Below are positions 10,584-22,252 of a DNA stretch of 64,000 bases, piece after piece (position 1 is the first letter of the stretch; each line of letters starts with the position of its first letter). Under the pieces are notes generated by a model. That model was given only the letters and a program-made list of their open reading frames with translations. It was not told the DNA's origin and ran no database searches. A program made the position numbers and the translations under genes. Source of the DNA: Filobasidium wieringae (taxonomy: Eukaryota; Basidiomycota; Tremellomycetes; Filobasidiales; Filobasidiaceae); the NCBI GenBank assembly GCA_001600055.1, contig BCIV01000004.1, positions 1,042,430 through 1,106,429 on the forward strand, given 5' to 3'.

Positions 10584-12115
10584 TCATTCAGCCCGTTCGT
10601 CAGGGTAAAACAAGCTCATCGTATTCCTCCAAGCGGCCTCCGTCAGTACCTCCACTTCGACCCCCTTTACTTTCGCAACAACATGAGCAACCTGTGTGAT
10701 CTACCCCATTCGCAGAAAACATATAGCTCATCAGCTTGGAAGTCTCCCGAACACTTTGCAAGGATGAAATACTTACATCGCCCGGTTCATTACGCCCCTT
10801 GACTCCTTGTTTCGGATCGGCAGAGAATTTCTTGGTCTTCTCGATCCCGTTTGTGAAATCCGATAGGTATGCGTGGGAAGCGGCGGTGCTCGTTATCGAA
10901 CACCATGGAGCGTCTCCAGGTGGATTCATTTCGGTTAGCAAGCTTCAATGAGGAAGGGAACGATACGGAGATTCACCTGTTTCTAACACGATCCGATCTA
11001 GCGGGATGAGTTTGATCAGATCTAGGTTCTCCTTGGTTTTAAGGGAACAACCGTTGATCCCGATAAAAAGCCCGTACTCCAACTAACGCATGATGTCGTT
11101 CTTCAATCAGTCCCACTGGCTATTTCTAGGCTAAAATGGACAGGTAAAAGAGGCACCTACCATTTCCTTCATCTCCACCTCGGTCCCGGTGAAACTGTGA
11201 ACAACTCCCCTCACCCCCCTCCCCCTATTTATCCACTCATCTACAGCCATCTCCGATTCCTTTTTCCAACCCGTTTGTCTGAATGCCTTGATCAGGTCCA
11301 CGTGAGCATCGGGGTGACGGGAATGTAAAAATAAAGGAAGAGAGTGCGTTTGAGCTAGGGATAGGAGACGAGGGAGATGGGTTGTTTGCGTTGAGATGGG
11401 GGAGTGGGAGAGTCGGTCGTAGTCTGTCCGAGGGCATTGAGTCAGTAAAAGTCGGCTGAAAAGGGAGAAAGGATGGACATACCGAGCCCGATCTCCCCTA
11501 CGGCTATACAACGACTGTCTTGCCCTTTTTCTAGCTCTTCCTGAATCAGAGTGCCTAGTTCAGAAAAGTACGATTCCACTCCAGCGGGGTGGGAATCGAT
11601 CTCCGTTGTCGAGGTGGGGTGACAGCCGATAGTCGCGTGGAATCCTGATATTCCCGTATGGGAACGAACGATCCGACAATTTAGCTGCAGAAAATGTAGC
11701 AGCTGACAGAAGAAGCTAGGAGAGCTCACCTACCGTACTTCCGAGCTAATGCTAGTGAATCTCTAGAAGACTGAAGACTTGTACCGGTCAAGATCATTCG
11801 TTCCACACCTTGCGATTTCGAGCGGATAACTAGGTCATCTAGGTCCGCTATTTATTCATACCGAGAAGCGCCCAGATGGTCATATCAGCTGGTGAAGGTG
11901 GGTTAAGCAAGAGGAGAGGTGGTTTGCTTACAAGGATGTAGCTTTTTCCCTCGATAGTTTCCTTGGAACATATCGTCCGTCAGATTCACAGCAATGTCTA
12001 TGCAGATCAAACCATGAAGCCGTAAGAGCGAGCCAGGCACATGAGCTCATCTGGGCCTTTCGAGGATGATGAGAAGGAACAAGGATACCGACTGACCTAT
12101 ATAGCGATGCGGCAT
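10584..12115 (-). CDS. TatD family deoxyribonuclease
   Basis: Eight exons (12115-12097, 11997-11932, 11847-11734, 11644-11483, 11423-11161, 11082-10977, 10913-10777, 10700-10584) encode 327 aa. The N-terminus is of the eukaryotic TatD type ([16 protein letters not shown]). Other landmarks are [10 protein letters not shown], the metal-binding Glu in GEIGLDYDRL (about 117), His154 in LFLHSRH, His196 in [16 protein letters not shown] and Asp244 in ETDAPWC. TatD nucleases are metal-dependent 3'-5' exonucleases, linked in yeast to apoptotic DNA degradation and repair (family knowledge). The C-terminal exon ([14 protein letters not shown] ... LFYPDERAE) is the usual last helix. The ATG at 12115 begins the conserved core directly and the first exon is only 19 nt. 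It overlaps no neighbour and is transcribed in the same direction as the alcohol dehydrogenase. Confidence 0.93.
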
Positions 12116-12502
12116 GTTTAAAGATCTCCAGTTCCTCGGATGACACGATCGAGGGCTCTTTCGAACGGTATGAGCGAGGGGATTCAGATTTGCAATATTT
12201 CGAGTTGATCAGGTCGATAATTCGAGGTCAAACGAAGCTGAAGGGAATTCCAGGAGGTCACTCGATATGGGGTTCGGATATGCTCGATGACGTGATATCG
12301 GGTATTCGTTTTCGATAATGCATACGCAGTTTGAGCGACAGTCTCTCTGAGATCTCTGATCTCTAAATCTACTACTACTACTTCTACTACTGTCAACTGG
12401 GGGCACACATACGATGTGTGCCGACTCAGCAGATGCTTGTCGATCTCAGCCTCTGAAGACTTGCAACCCGGTTGGGTCAGGTGTTCACGAGCGACCCATC
12501 CG

Positions 12503-14072
12503 CTAGTGACTACCGATCGATACCACCGCCTTACCAGCCCACCCAGGCTGCTTACAATCCTGAACCATCCTGTTCATATCCTCCTCCTCGAACCTATATA
12601 TCGTCAGACTACTCTCCACCCCATACTTTGCACACAATTCCACGCATTCCTTCAGGTCCGTTCCGTTCCCGCTCAACGTGCCTTTGATCTTGAGATCCCG
12701 ATTGAGGAAATCGAGCCATGTGAATTTCATGTTTTCGACGTTTCCTGCGATTATTACCAGGGTGCCGTGGTCCGCTACCAGGTCACGAGCGTACGCTAAA
12801 CCTTGGGGCGCATCGGTACAGATGATCACGGCTATAAAAGAGATAAGACCGGATAAGGTTTCGAATAGGGGCGATGTCGCATGGATCACTTACCATCTGG
12901 CCCGACCAACGCGCTGTCCCCTTGATCCCGAAGCGACCGTACCTCCAGGGCAAGATCCTCTGCAGTCTTGTGCAAAGCGTTCGCAGTGAGGTCAGGGGCG
13001 AGTTTCATCCCTTCCAATCGACTGATAGGAGAATCCCGCGCATCGATCCCGACGACTTTTAGTCCCTATCAACGGGAGAGGTTGGGAAAGCGAGGATCGT
13101 GTGAATGGGGATGAGTAGATGAGGTGATCTTGATGGATGAACAAACGTTCACTTACCATGGCTTTTGCGATTTGAGCACCGAGCATGCCTACTGCGCCTA
13201 GACCATTGATAGCGACGATCTGTAGAATACGTTTCAGTCGATGTTTCATTCGATAAGAAGAATACCTCGCAGAGCATTTACCTGTCCCGGTCGTAGATTC
13301 GCTACTTTCAGAGCCCGGTAGACCGTAACCCCAGCACAACTCAATGGACAAGCCTAAGGGTGAGAAGGTCGAGATATCCAGTATGTCGATTAACATCTAA
13401 TAGGCTGGTAAGTATTCGTACTAGCTAGCCTCGAATCGGACCCGGACTGACCCGTTCGAAAGTCATCCCATCGGGAATCTTTGCGGCCATTCTGGAATCC
13501 ACTATACAGTACTTTGCGAATGCCCCGTCTACGCCCAAGACGCCGAAGAACTTGACCGAGTGGCAGTATTGCATTTCTCCCGAGGTACAGTCCGTACAGA
13601 CGCCTGTTATCAACAGCAAGGAGTTATCATCATCGTTCTGGTAGAGGTTTAGAACTGGTTTTGTCACCACTTGTTGCTCGACTTACCACACATTTCTATA
13701 TTGGCCGTAGCGACCGCTCTGACACCTACGACCCATCCAGTCTCTTTCGCCCGTTCTCCTACCTCGACGACCGTTCCCGCAGGTTCATGTGATCCGGTAA
13801 TAGGAAGTTCTCCCGAACTGAACTGACCCAGACCGACGAGGGTGTCCGTATGGCAAAAACCAGCGGCGCCGACTTCCAGCAGAAGCTCATACGGTTTGAT
13901 AGAGCGGATGGGTGTTTCTTCAAGTCGATACTGTATACTGTAGCAGAGGGGGTAGAGTAGGATGATCTCTGGTCAGTATCGGCACGGAGGGCGACTTGGA
14001 CTGGGTAGGAACTGACTCGGGTCCAGGTTGGTGTACTCGAGCTGCGAGCATCGTCTGCGTCGTCGGACTCAT
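12503..14072 (-). CDS. Zinc-dependent alcohol dehydrogenase
   Basis: Seven exons (14072-14017, 13937-13687, 13603-13452, 13353-13282, 13219-13157, 13065-12894, 12831-12503) give 364 aa. The catalytic zinc site is Cys47 (GFCHTD) and His69/Glu70 (GSHEPAG). The structural zinc site is a perfect C-x2-C-x2-C-x7-C (Cys102, 105, 108, 116; CGVCTDC ... YC). The Rossmann motif GLGAVG sits in exon 5. This is the medium-chain dehydrogenase family, oxidising alcohols or reducing aldehydes with NAD(P) in the cytosol. The exact substrate cannot be read from sequence; it looks nearer to Adh1/propanol-preferring enzymes than to the polyol dehydrogenase at 44.9-46.7 kb. Divergent from the AlaX-type gene, with 314 bp between starts. 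Confidence 0.93.
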
Positions 14073-14386
14073 TTTATATTTTACTGCGCTGTCGTCGTAA
14101 CAGTCGGATTGGAAGATTCAAGTTTGCAGCAGTAAGTATCTCTGTCTGATCAGGTTGTCGCTGGGAGGTCGATCGAGGTTGTCGGAGGGATTCGACGATC
14201 GAAGTCGGGAAACGGACAAGTCCGAAGATGATGATGATGCCAGGTCATTTCCTCGACGTGACATGATATCTCCAGATATAATAGTCACATAACCCAGTCA
14301 ATCTTGCTACAGCGGTCAACGTTCATATCCTCGACACATTCCGCAGTATCATATAGATTCTATTCTCCCCGAAAAAACAACCCAAA
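14073..14386. promoter_or_regulatory. Divergent promoter region
   Basis: A 314-bp region between the ADH and AARSD1-like starts. It includes atgatgatg repeats and a tatataatag element (14275-14284) about 100 bp before the AARSD1-like ATG. Confidence 0.35.
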
Positions 14387-16475
14387 ATGTCTCAAATCGA
14401 CGCAACCCCATCTCCTAATGCTCTAACATCCTATCACACATTCCACACCGATCTGCCCACCTCGAACGTTCCGGAAGATTACAACCGGTTCCACCCTTCA
14501 CTCAAACCATCTAGTTTCCCTGAGAACAAGATCGTAGGATTGTTGGCTTGTCAGAGAGACCCGTATTTGCGGGAATTGAAGGGAGTCAAGATCACTGCAG
14601 CTCGAATCGCAAAGGTTGAGAAGAATCCGAGAAGGGATGGGGGCAAGAAGAAGGGGAAGGCGAATGGTACTGAGGATAAAGAGGATAAGCGAAAGGATGA
14701 TGGAGAGGTCTGGGAAGTTGAGCTGGAGGATACAGTTCTTTTCCCGGAAGGTCAGTCTGCCCTGCACTCCAGCTCACGGTGCACAATCCTGATCCGGTTC
14801 TTATCTGCCAGGTGGTGGTCAGCCAAACGACACCGGATCCCTAACTGTCCTCAACTCCAGCTCCACGCCTCTAGAACTAAAAGTGATAAACGTCCAACGT
14901 AAAGGACTTAATGCGGTTCATATCGTCTCTATCCCCTCTTCCCTCTCTACAACCCATCCGGAGCTCAAAATCGAGGACGTCCTCAAGCCAGGTAATAAAG
15001 CCGATCTGAAGGTAGATTGGGAGAGGAGGTGGGACCATGTAAGTATATTCCCCCTTCGTCTACCCTTGGGATATTGTGGCCCCTGACCGGACGAACAAAT
15101 TTCGAAGATGACTCATCATACAGCTCAACACCTCCTCTCAGCGCTATGCGAAACCCACCTCTCCCTTCCCACTCTATCATGGGCACTACCAGCTCACCCC
15201 TCCCTAGACCCCTGCTACATCGAACTCCCTCGAGGTCTAACTCAAAAAGAAATCGACCAGATCGAATCCCTCTCGAACCAATTGGTCAGTCGGAACTGGG
15301 GAGCTGACGAAGGGTTGGGAGCGGAACATTCCCTGGATAAAGAGACTGGGAAAACCACTGGAGATAAAAGAGTTTGGATCGAGTCGAGGTTACAGAACTC
15401 TTCCACTGGCGTGACGGGTACTTCTACCCCTATCACTGAGGGGAGTACGGATGTTGCCAAGGAGATGGAGGGTTTGGGTCTGAACGATGTTGAGCATGGG
15501 GACAGGGAGTCTAGAGGGTTACCGAAAGACTATGCCGGGGTGAGTGGTTCTCTGATTTGCTTGATTGACTTACAGAGAGAAGGGTATTGAAGGTTTCTTG
15601 TCTGACAGGGTGTCATAAGGACTGCGGTTATTGATGGAATCGATAGGAGTGGTGAGTCTGAATTTGACGTGAGGTCTACTAGACACTAATGCTAGGAATC
15701 TGAATCATATAGCTTGTTGTGGAACCCAGTATGTCTGAGCTTCAACCGCACTCAACACAAACCCTCTAACGTTCGACCTCGCAGTCAACCATTCCTATCC
15801 AAGATCCAAATAATGCATATAATGCCAACTACAGCAGCCAAACCTTCCCCCAAATCCACCCGTCTCTACATGCTAGCAGGCGCTCGAGCACATCGACACC
15901 TCCTCCAAACTTCCCGACAACTGACCTCGGCTTCCGTCCCGCTTGGTTGTTCCCGTCCTGAAGTCCCTGATAGGATCGCACAGAGGATGAACGCGATAAG
16001 GGAGAGTACCAGATTGGAGGGGAGGTTGAGGGAAGCTTTGGCCGTAGCCGAGGGCAAGAGTGTGAATTGGAATGAAGGGGAGGATGGGATTTGGAGAGCG
16101 GTCGTGGAGAGGAAAGAAGAATCGACCCATGCGTTTGATTTCTTACTATCACTTTCGAACGCTGCTGTCGACGCGTTAGCGAGCCGGATCAAGAAGACCT
16201 CGGCGGAAGTGCAATACGTTTTGGTACTCTTATCCATCCCGGACCCCGTTTGGGTCGACAAGACCCATGCGGCTGCAGGGACGTTCTGTCAGATCACCTC
16301 GAACCCTCCTGATCTGGCCAAGAGCGTAGGGGACGAGATGAAAGCGGGTCTGGACGGTTTGGGTGTGAAGGGACGGGTCAAGGGGGGAGGAGCGAAGGGC
16401 AAGTTCATGGGTAAAGTGGCAGGGGAATGGACTGCTAAGGAAAAGGAAGCTGCGTTTCCGAAGTTCGATCCATGA
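14387..16475 (+). CDS. Alanyl-tRNA editing protein, AARSD1/AlaX type
   Basis: Six exons (14387-14750, 14812-15038, 15108-15539, 15609-15651, 15713-15728, 15785-16475) encode 590 aa. The N-terminal beta-barrel-like part has the GGGQPNDTG motif. The editing-site metal ligands are present: HxxxH at His201/His205 (THHTAQHLL) and CxxxH at Cys357/His361 (ACCGTH). The rest is the helical C-terminal region of AARSD1 homologues. The family hydrolyses Ser-tRNA(Ala) mischarged by AlaRS, acting in trans in the cytosol (established). The fifth exon is just 16 nt and ends inside the CCGTH codons, so correct splicing creates the catalytic His. A Lys/Gly/Asp-rich insertion around residues 85-110 and a Ser/Thr-rich one around 265-300 are probably disordered. 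Confidence 0.92.
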
Positions 16476-16559
16476 TTCGGATATATAAGGTGTAGTCTCT
16501 TGTAGATGTGATACAACTAGTTTGTACTGAGATCGATACAGTCTGTCAAAGCGGTCCGA

Positions 16560-18535
16560 CTAATTCACCCCCGTCCCTTCACCCCCACTGTCCACATCCG
16601 GAGCATTAGGTGATGCGTCCAAATCAACATCGAGTCCTAGAGAATTGATCATCCTCCCCTCCCCCATCCTCAACATACTCGCATTACCGGACACTGAGCG
16701 ACTGAGGATCAAATCCAGTTCCATCTTCCTCCTCCTCCCCTCCTCCTCCCTCTCCCTCTTCTCCCTCGACTCATCCTCCTGTTCTTCCGACTTGGTCGGA
16801 CCGAAGACCAACCGTCCGATCCCAGCCAACGCGATCCCCCCCAATCTCCTCCCGATCCATCCCGTCTCCCTTCCAAACGGTATCAACCCCTCCAACAAGT
16901 CCCTCAAATCGACCAGATCCCGAATATAGACAATCTTCCCCGCCTCGTTGAATTCCACGATGGTATGCAGGTGAAGCTTGTACCTCAAAACATTATGGAG
17001 GAAGGTTTTCTTCAGTGTGGATGCTAGACCGGGAGCGGGGTTTGTCTCGTGATACCGAGTAGTGGTTGTCGTTCCCATCAAAGCGGAATGGGAGATGGCC
17101 GGGGTGACCGGTCTTGAACCTGCATAGGCGCCGAGATGGACGTGAGAAGCCGATCGGGAATACGGTTGATAAGGTTGAGTATGGGTTGAGCCGGGGAGAT
17201 GAGTATAGGGGAGGAAAGGGGAGGGATGAGCTGTGGTCGTTGATGCATGTGCGTGGGGGTCGTTTTCTATCGGATCTAGCCAGTCGGGCAGGAGGGAGAG
17301 GATCAGGGTGCTAAGGGAAATGTGAACGGTTGGTCTTCGGATTTTGGTATCGTGATGCAGATATCACTCACTGTTCGATAAAACCGAAATGAAATCCATC
17401 TACCAAACCCGTAAATCATCAGCCACCCCGCTTCGAATCCTTGAATACACAGGCTTCAATACTCGCCATAAGTCTCCATCTCATTGACCTCTCCACAAAC
17501 ACTCTGAACCTCCCAAGCTCTCCACCAATCCTCATCCCCCTTGCCCTTTTCCCTCTCCCTGTCGTGCTCCCTCGCTTGAGCGTATGGATGAGAGGAGGAA
17601 TGATATCTCCCAAAAGCCGAAGTCACGGCAGGTACACCGTAGTGAGATTCAGAACGTTGAGGATGGATGGTCAGGTGAGAGTGCAAGTCGGATGAGGAGA
17701 TGGATGATGATGTTGATGGGATTTGGGTAGGGAGATGTGAATCGTGATCGACCGGTTGAGATTGTTCTTTCTCTTTTCCTTTTGATTGAGTGCCGGAGCT
17801 AACGGGTCTGAGCAGAAAAGGTGATCCAACCCGATCCCAGATCTTGTTCAAGCCGTATCCTGCTAGTTTCGTTGCGTGATTGTACAGAGCTGTAGGACGG
17901 ATGGAAGGGAGTTGAGTGGATGAGACTGTGTGACATAGGTTGAGAGCGTTTTGGAGGAGGTCGGTATTTTGTAACGTGAGGAGAGGAGATTCGTAGACTA
18001 GAAACAGCACAAATTGGCCATAAGAACTGTATAATCTGTCCGGAAAGACATTCGAACTCACGACAATCAGAATCAAATCTATCCTCTATAAACTCCCTGA
18101 CTTCTTCCTTCCCCGCCATCCCTTCCCCGACCTCATAACCTCTATAGAGAACCCTTTGCATATCCTGTAACACCCTGAACTGATCGGGAGTGAAGGAAGA
18201 TCCAGCAGCGGTCGATCGGGCTGTAAATGGGTATTCGGAGGTCGGGGAATGCATGGTCGAGGGTGCTAGGGAGGTGTAGGAACGGTGGGAACGGTGCCGT
18301 AGGTGGGATACATGGTGATTTGATTGTGGATCCGACATTGGATCAGTCGTCGAGGATGTTGGCCGTGTCGGCGAATGAGCTGAGGATGTGAAGGTATGGT
18401 TATAGATCTAGAGATGCCTCTACCGGTAATGGATGATATCATCAAACCTCAGACTTGACGCTCACCGTCGATATAGGGGCCGTTCAGATTCTCGACAATA
18501 TCCACAAGACGCACGGTAGGATCAACACCAAACAT
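16560..18535 (-). CDS. NTF2-like-fold hypothetical protein, about 553 aa
   Basis: Exons 18535-18466, 18379-18062, 17997 to about 17500, 17399-17372 and 17310-16560 give one frame. The order is FIEDRFDSDCLYESPLLTL, a long low-complexity Ser/Gln/His segment, then WWRAWEV, GFHFGFIEHTLILSLLPDW, and after another disordered segment LHLHTIVEFNEAGKIVYIRD and LIPFGRETGWIGRRLGGIAL. This is the pattern of fungal SnoaL/NTF2-like proteins with a conserved IYESP, hydrophobic strand and R-D-L end; the assignment is by eye. The third donor is uncertain (17502 or 17496, both phase 1). It runs tail-to-tail with the AARSD1-like gene, 84 bp apart. The C-terminus is Glu/Arg-rich, then acidic and Gly-rich. Function unknown. 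Confidence 0.7.
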
Positions 18536-18834
18536 CTTCTGAGTAGGGGAACAATCGTCTAGTCGAAGCTAAATCATTCAAACGAGCTGAGATTCACGAG
18601 GATGAATGAACCCTTATTGCCAATGGACCACATGCCTTGTGATATACCGGTACGCTTCAAGAATCCGCGTCCCGCCACCACCGCGAGCGAACCGCGAGAT
18701 TACTAAATCGATAACGAGCAGCACACGCACAACTAGAATTCAAGTTTGTATATCATTGAAGGACAGATGATGCATTGTATATCTACATATGTCCTTTCCT
18801 ACGGATACAGGGCAAGTTCGAGCGTTGTAGCTGG

Positions 18835-19398
18835 TCATCCCTTGTGCGGCATCTGATCCACCTGTTTCTGGGTCAAGGATTCCCACCATTTATCCCCTTC
18901 TCCCTTTAGGTCCGCGAGGTTCGTGCAGATGTCTGAGTCGGTGACCGAATTATCCCCTGTTCCCCAGTTGCACAGACTATCGCTAAATTCCTCTAGGGCC
19001 TTGACGATGTAATCGCGAGGGGTTCCGCCGTTCTTTCGGAATATCTCGAGCGTCAAGTGGCTATGTTTGACGAACAGTTCCACAACTTCGAGTTTGTCCG
19101 AGTGTTCATCTTTGGTTTGGTCCAGATAACTAAGAACCCGAACCCGTCCCTGATGAGAATGAGTCTTCTCACCGAGTTTCTTCCCAAGTTCATCTAACTC
19201 AGCCTGCAGCTTCTCGATCTCAGGATTCGCCTGCTCTATCGAGTTCTCTGTGTTTCCATCGAGAGAGTTGAAGTCGGTTTGATTCTCTGGAAAACTCAAG
19301 GTCGAGAGGAATGCGGCGGAAGACTTCTCTGTAGCAGCGGCGTAAGATCCGTCATTGGAACTAGCGTTCGCATCCGGCGTGTCAATCGATTGAAACAT
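18835..19398 (-). CDS. Orphan-family-type protein, 187 aa
   Basis: This intronless ORF is read from ATG 19398 (MFQSIDTPDANASS); an in-frame ATG at 19509 would add 37 residues without family-like composition. The N-terminal 50 residues are Ser/Asn/Asp-rich. Residues about 55-80 form a likely coiled coil (EIEKLQAELDELGKKLGEK). The C-terminal half is helical with Trp residues (SDSLCNWGTGDN, DKWWESL). No known domain. Size, orientation, intron lack and adjacency to four other such genes are the reasons for grouping it; direct alignment with them is weak. I see no clear TATA box here. Confidence 0.5.
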   Translation of the reverse strand: MFQSIDTPDANASSNDGSYAAATEKSSAAFLSTLSFPENQTDFNSLDGNTENSIEQANPEIEKLQAELDELGKKLGEKTHSHQGRVRVLSYLDQTKDEHSDKLEVVELFVKHSHLTLEIFRKNGGTPRDYIVKALEEFSDSLCNWGTGDNSVTDSDICTNLADLKGEGDKWWESLTQKQVDQMPHKG

Positions 19399-19713
19399 GA
19401 TTGAGGATATGGAGGAAGTGATTTGTTGTACTCGTGAACGATAAATTGCTATCATTGATTTACAACCAGTCTGGTTCCAGCAGGTTACGTTCGATGAGTA
19501 TGGCAACAAGTCTTCCGGAAAGAGGAAGAGCTGGTTACGTATCTCAAGCGTTCGTGTCTTCTTATGTATGGTAGGATTCCGTCCCTGACGTTTTCATCTA
19601 GACTGCGCAAATTATCGATAAGAAAGTAGTCAAACCTTCGGAGAGCTCTTTTAATAACGGTTCAGAACCATAACGACGGAATCGTGGTGCTCTTATTGTA
19701 TTAGGGATTGTAC

Positions 19714-20550
19714 CTAAAACATGAGACCGCTTAAACGTGAAAACGACTTTTTCCACGGATTGAGATACTGTTTTTGCAGATATATGCGCGAATTACAATT
19801 GTGGAGCACGTGAGATTCGCCAGTCTTAGTCGACGAAACGATCACAACCGTTTGCTCTAATTTCGACCATTTGTCGATTGCGGTTAAGGGATGCCATGAA
19901 TGGTGTCCCATGCGGATACCTCCAAGAGGAGTAGCAGGTTTTCTAGCAGCGCTCCAGAAATCATTTCCCGGCATTAGCTCCAGGTCAGGACTACAGGCGT
20001 GTAAAGTTTCCGAGCGCGACTTGTAGACTGAGGGAAGCTCACGCCCGGTTGCGTGACGGTAAACCTCTACGCCGAGATCATGCAGCTCCAAAGCCTGGCT
20101 GAGTATCGATCCCTTGTCAACATCCAACAGGACCGTATCACGCATGACCATGTCTAAGCTTCCACCCCACACCGAGACCAATCTACTGTACTGTTCTCCA
20201 GCCTTGTTATATAGGGTGAGTAGCTTGATATAATTTGCGCGGTACGCGAGTTGTTCCTGACTGAAGGGTAAATATGCTTCTTCTTTCTCCCTAACCATGA
20301 TGTCCGAGGCGTGCACCGCTTCGCGCGCTGCGGTACCATTCCATAGTTCGGTGTCTGGTCCAGCAATAGTACTAACCGCTCCAGTGGCAGTACTGAAAGC
20401 TTGAGTTAAAGCGACTTCTCTAGAAACAGAAGAATCGCTAGATGTAGGATAGATGTCGTTTTCACCTCCGCTGCCCTGCGTTACGTTAAGTGACGAGGTC
20501 CCGGCGAACCAGGATGCATCGTCAAACGTTGTGTTTCGCTCAAAAGGCAT
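19714..20550 (-). CDS. Orphan-family-type protein, 278 aa
   Basis: Intronless ORF from ATG 20550. The N-terminus (MPFERNTTFDDASW) is followed by a Ser/Thr/Gly-rich 60-residue stretch, then a mainly helical region with AYRANYIKLLTLYNKAGEQY near residue 105 and Trp-bearing segments. A tatatgta TATA-like element lies at 20631-20639, about 85 bp upstream. It is the longest of the group; its last 60 residues (from about HHSWHPLTAIDKW) have no parallel in the others and may reflect loss of an earlier stop. No known domain was recognised. Confidence 0.5.
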   Translation of the reverse strand: MPFERNTTFDDASWFAGTSSLNVTQGSGGENDIYPTSSDSSVSREVALTQAFSTATGAVSTIAGPDTELWNGTAAREAVHASDIMVREKEEAYLPFSQEQLAYRANYIKLLTLYNKAGEQYSRLVSVWGGSLDMVMRDTVLLDVDKGSILSQALELHDLGVEVYRHATGRELPSVYKSRSETLHACSPDLELMPGNDFWSAARKPATPLGGIRMGHHSWHPLTAIDKWSKLEQTVVIVSSTKTGESHVLHNCNSRIYLQKQYLNPWKKSFSRLSGLMF

Positions 20551-21547
20551 ATTTTAGCTGAGAGGATGTGCTCCGAGACTCGATGCCTTCGTTCTGGTGC
20601 ACGCTCAGATCTGTGTGTACACGAAGAGTGGTATATGTAAGGCTATGCGTAAGGAGAAGCAGTCTCAGAACTACATCACAAAGGAAGGCTACGAGCACCG
20701 TGAGAAATGTTTTGTCAGCAACGTACCTAAAGTTTTGCAATGTTTGATGAAGTTCATGGAAATAACATACGGCGAGTTGAGCCTGTGAGCTAGATCATTA
20801 AATGGTCAAGAATAAGCTGGCGGGGGCCTCTGTCCAAATGGCGCAGGCAGAATGCTTCACGTCAAGCTTGCGAAAGTTCGAAAAGCCGGCTGAAGATACG
20901 TATTCAGTCATTTATGGATGGCTCCAGAATGTGTGGAAAGCGAGAACATCTCAGATCTTAGTCAGATTTTCAACTAAGGAGGCTACCTATAGCCTCGGAT
21001 CGGTCGCGTCCACTCGCGCGGACAACTCGTGTGTCGCGATGGACTGAGTTGAGCGTATCTCTAGCGATAAGGCATACGAAAGCTTTGGGCCACGATTGAT
21101 CGAGTTGATAAAATACACAGTCACCGTTTTCGACCGTCTGCGTCAGATTGGTGACTACCATCAATGAGGACGTCTGACGAGGTCTTTGCGGCTATAGTCG
21201 GAATGCCTGCTCAAGCTCTTGCGATTCGACAATGGATAGTTCATAAGTGTTCAATCATCGTTGTAGAACTGATGGATATTCTGGCTAATGCTCAGAGGTC
21301 GGAAGGTTGTCTGTCTAGATGTGCGAAAAACAAAGGGTACCGCCCTTCATACGCGACGACGATGATCAGGAAGAAGCGATGTTGTGTACCGTGAGCAAAC
21401 GGAACGGATAGACGATGACGAACAGTGGAACCAGAGAAATACACAATAGATCCATTCGCACTCTGATGTGATTCTTGGATACAATGATCCTAGTCCAATG
21501 GTCTGATGTATATAGCTTGATTCGTCTCAGGACAGTCAAATCTACTT
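20551..21547. other. Gene-poor stretch
   Basis: Contains short plus-strand ORFs (20802-21047, 21164-21394) with poor composition and no splice or TATA support. It may hold decayed gene remnants; none could be aligned by eye. Confidence 0.35.
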
Positions 21548-22120
21548 TCAACAATCCGCGGTAGCCAGTGTATTTTCTAGCGCAACGAGTGATTCTGCAT
21601 ACGAAACGTCGATCCTTTCGATTTCGCTCAATTCATTGCATTGCTCTCCTATAGACCAATGAACGAGGACCATCGTGATGCGATGAGCACATGTTCTGAG
21701 GTTGAATTCTGTCTCTGGGTTGGCACCTAGCATAATTGCTAGCTCAGAGCTTATTTCGATCAATGCCGCAAACTTCGTGACTGTCTCTCGCTGCTCTGAA
21801 GCTCGTTCTGCGGGGAGCTTGTCTGGCTGATCATCCATGTCAGCCAACGTTTGCATCAGATCTTCATGAGGCTCTATAGCTGTTAGATACGCTGTCTTCG
21901 CAGCGTCGTATTGATCTCGGAGATCAGACAGTGAGGATCGCGGATTGGTTGTATCCTGTGCGGTTCGAGCGGAGAGGGCAGTATCGCCCGTACTGGTGGT
22001 GGTGGTGGTGACAGAATTGCGATCTGCAGTACTTTGTCCACCCGTGGCGGAGCCAGTGCGTGTTGGGGTGTCCGACGAACCACTAGAATCATCCGAGAAA
22101 ACCCGATTTCTCAGAGGCAT
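21548..22120 (-). CDS. Orphan-family-type protein, 190 aa
   Basis: Intronless ORF from ATG 22120 (MPLRNRVFSDDSSGSS). A strong TATA box (22192-22201, tatataaacc reverse strand) is 75 bp upstream, so the in-frame ATG at 22252, lying before the TATA box, is rejected. The first 60 residues are Thr/Ser-rich with a run of six Thr. The remainder is helical (LSDLRDQYDAAKTAYLTAIE ... AHRITMVLVHWSIGEQ). The helix-Trp plan agrees with neighbouring orphan genes. I recognise no known domain and no signal peptide. Confidence 0.55.
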   Translation of the reverse strand: MPLRNRVFSDDSSGSSDTPTRTGSATGGQSTADRNSVTTTTTSTGDTALSARTAQDTTNPRSSLSDLRDQYDAAKTAYLTAIEPHEDLMQTLADMDDQPDKLPAERASEQRETVTKFAALIEISSELAIMLGANPETEFNLRTCAHRITMVLVHWSIGEQCNELSEIERIDVSYAESLVALENTLATADC

Positions 22121-22191
22121 ATTGATTTGTTGGCTGAATTTGAGGTAATAGCCAATATTCAAGACACACTCTCGAACTCTGTAGCCTGATG

Positions 22192-22201
22192 GTTTATATA
22201 G
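22192..22201 (-). promoter_or_regulatory. TATA box
   Basis: Reverse-strand ctatataaac, 75 bp before ATG 22120. Confidence 0.45.
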
Positions 22202-22252
22202 CGAGCGCGGAGAAGGAATGCCACGAAACAAAGGAAGCACCCGAAGCTTCAA

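Noticed and set aside
20802..21394. Two plus-strand ORFs in the gap of the orphan cluster
   Set aside because: No coding-like composition, TATA box or similarity to the neighbouring family.
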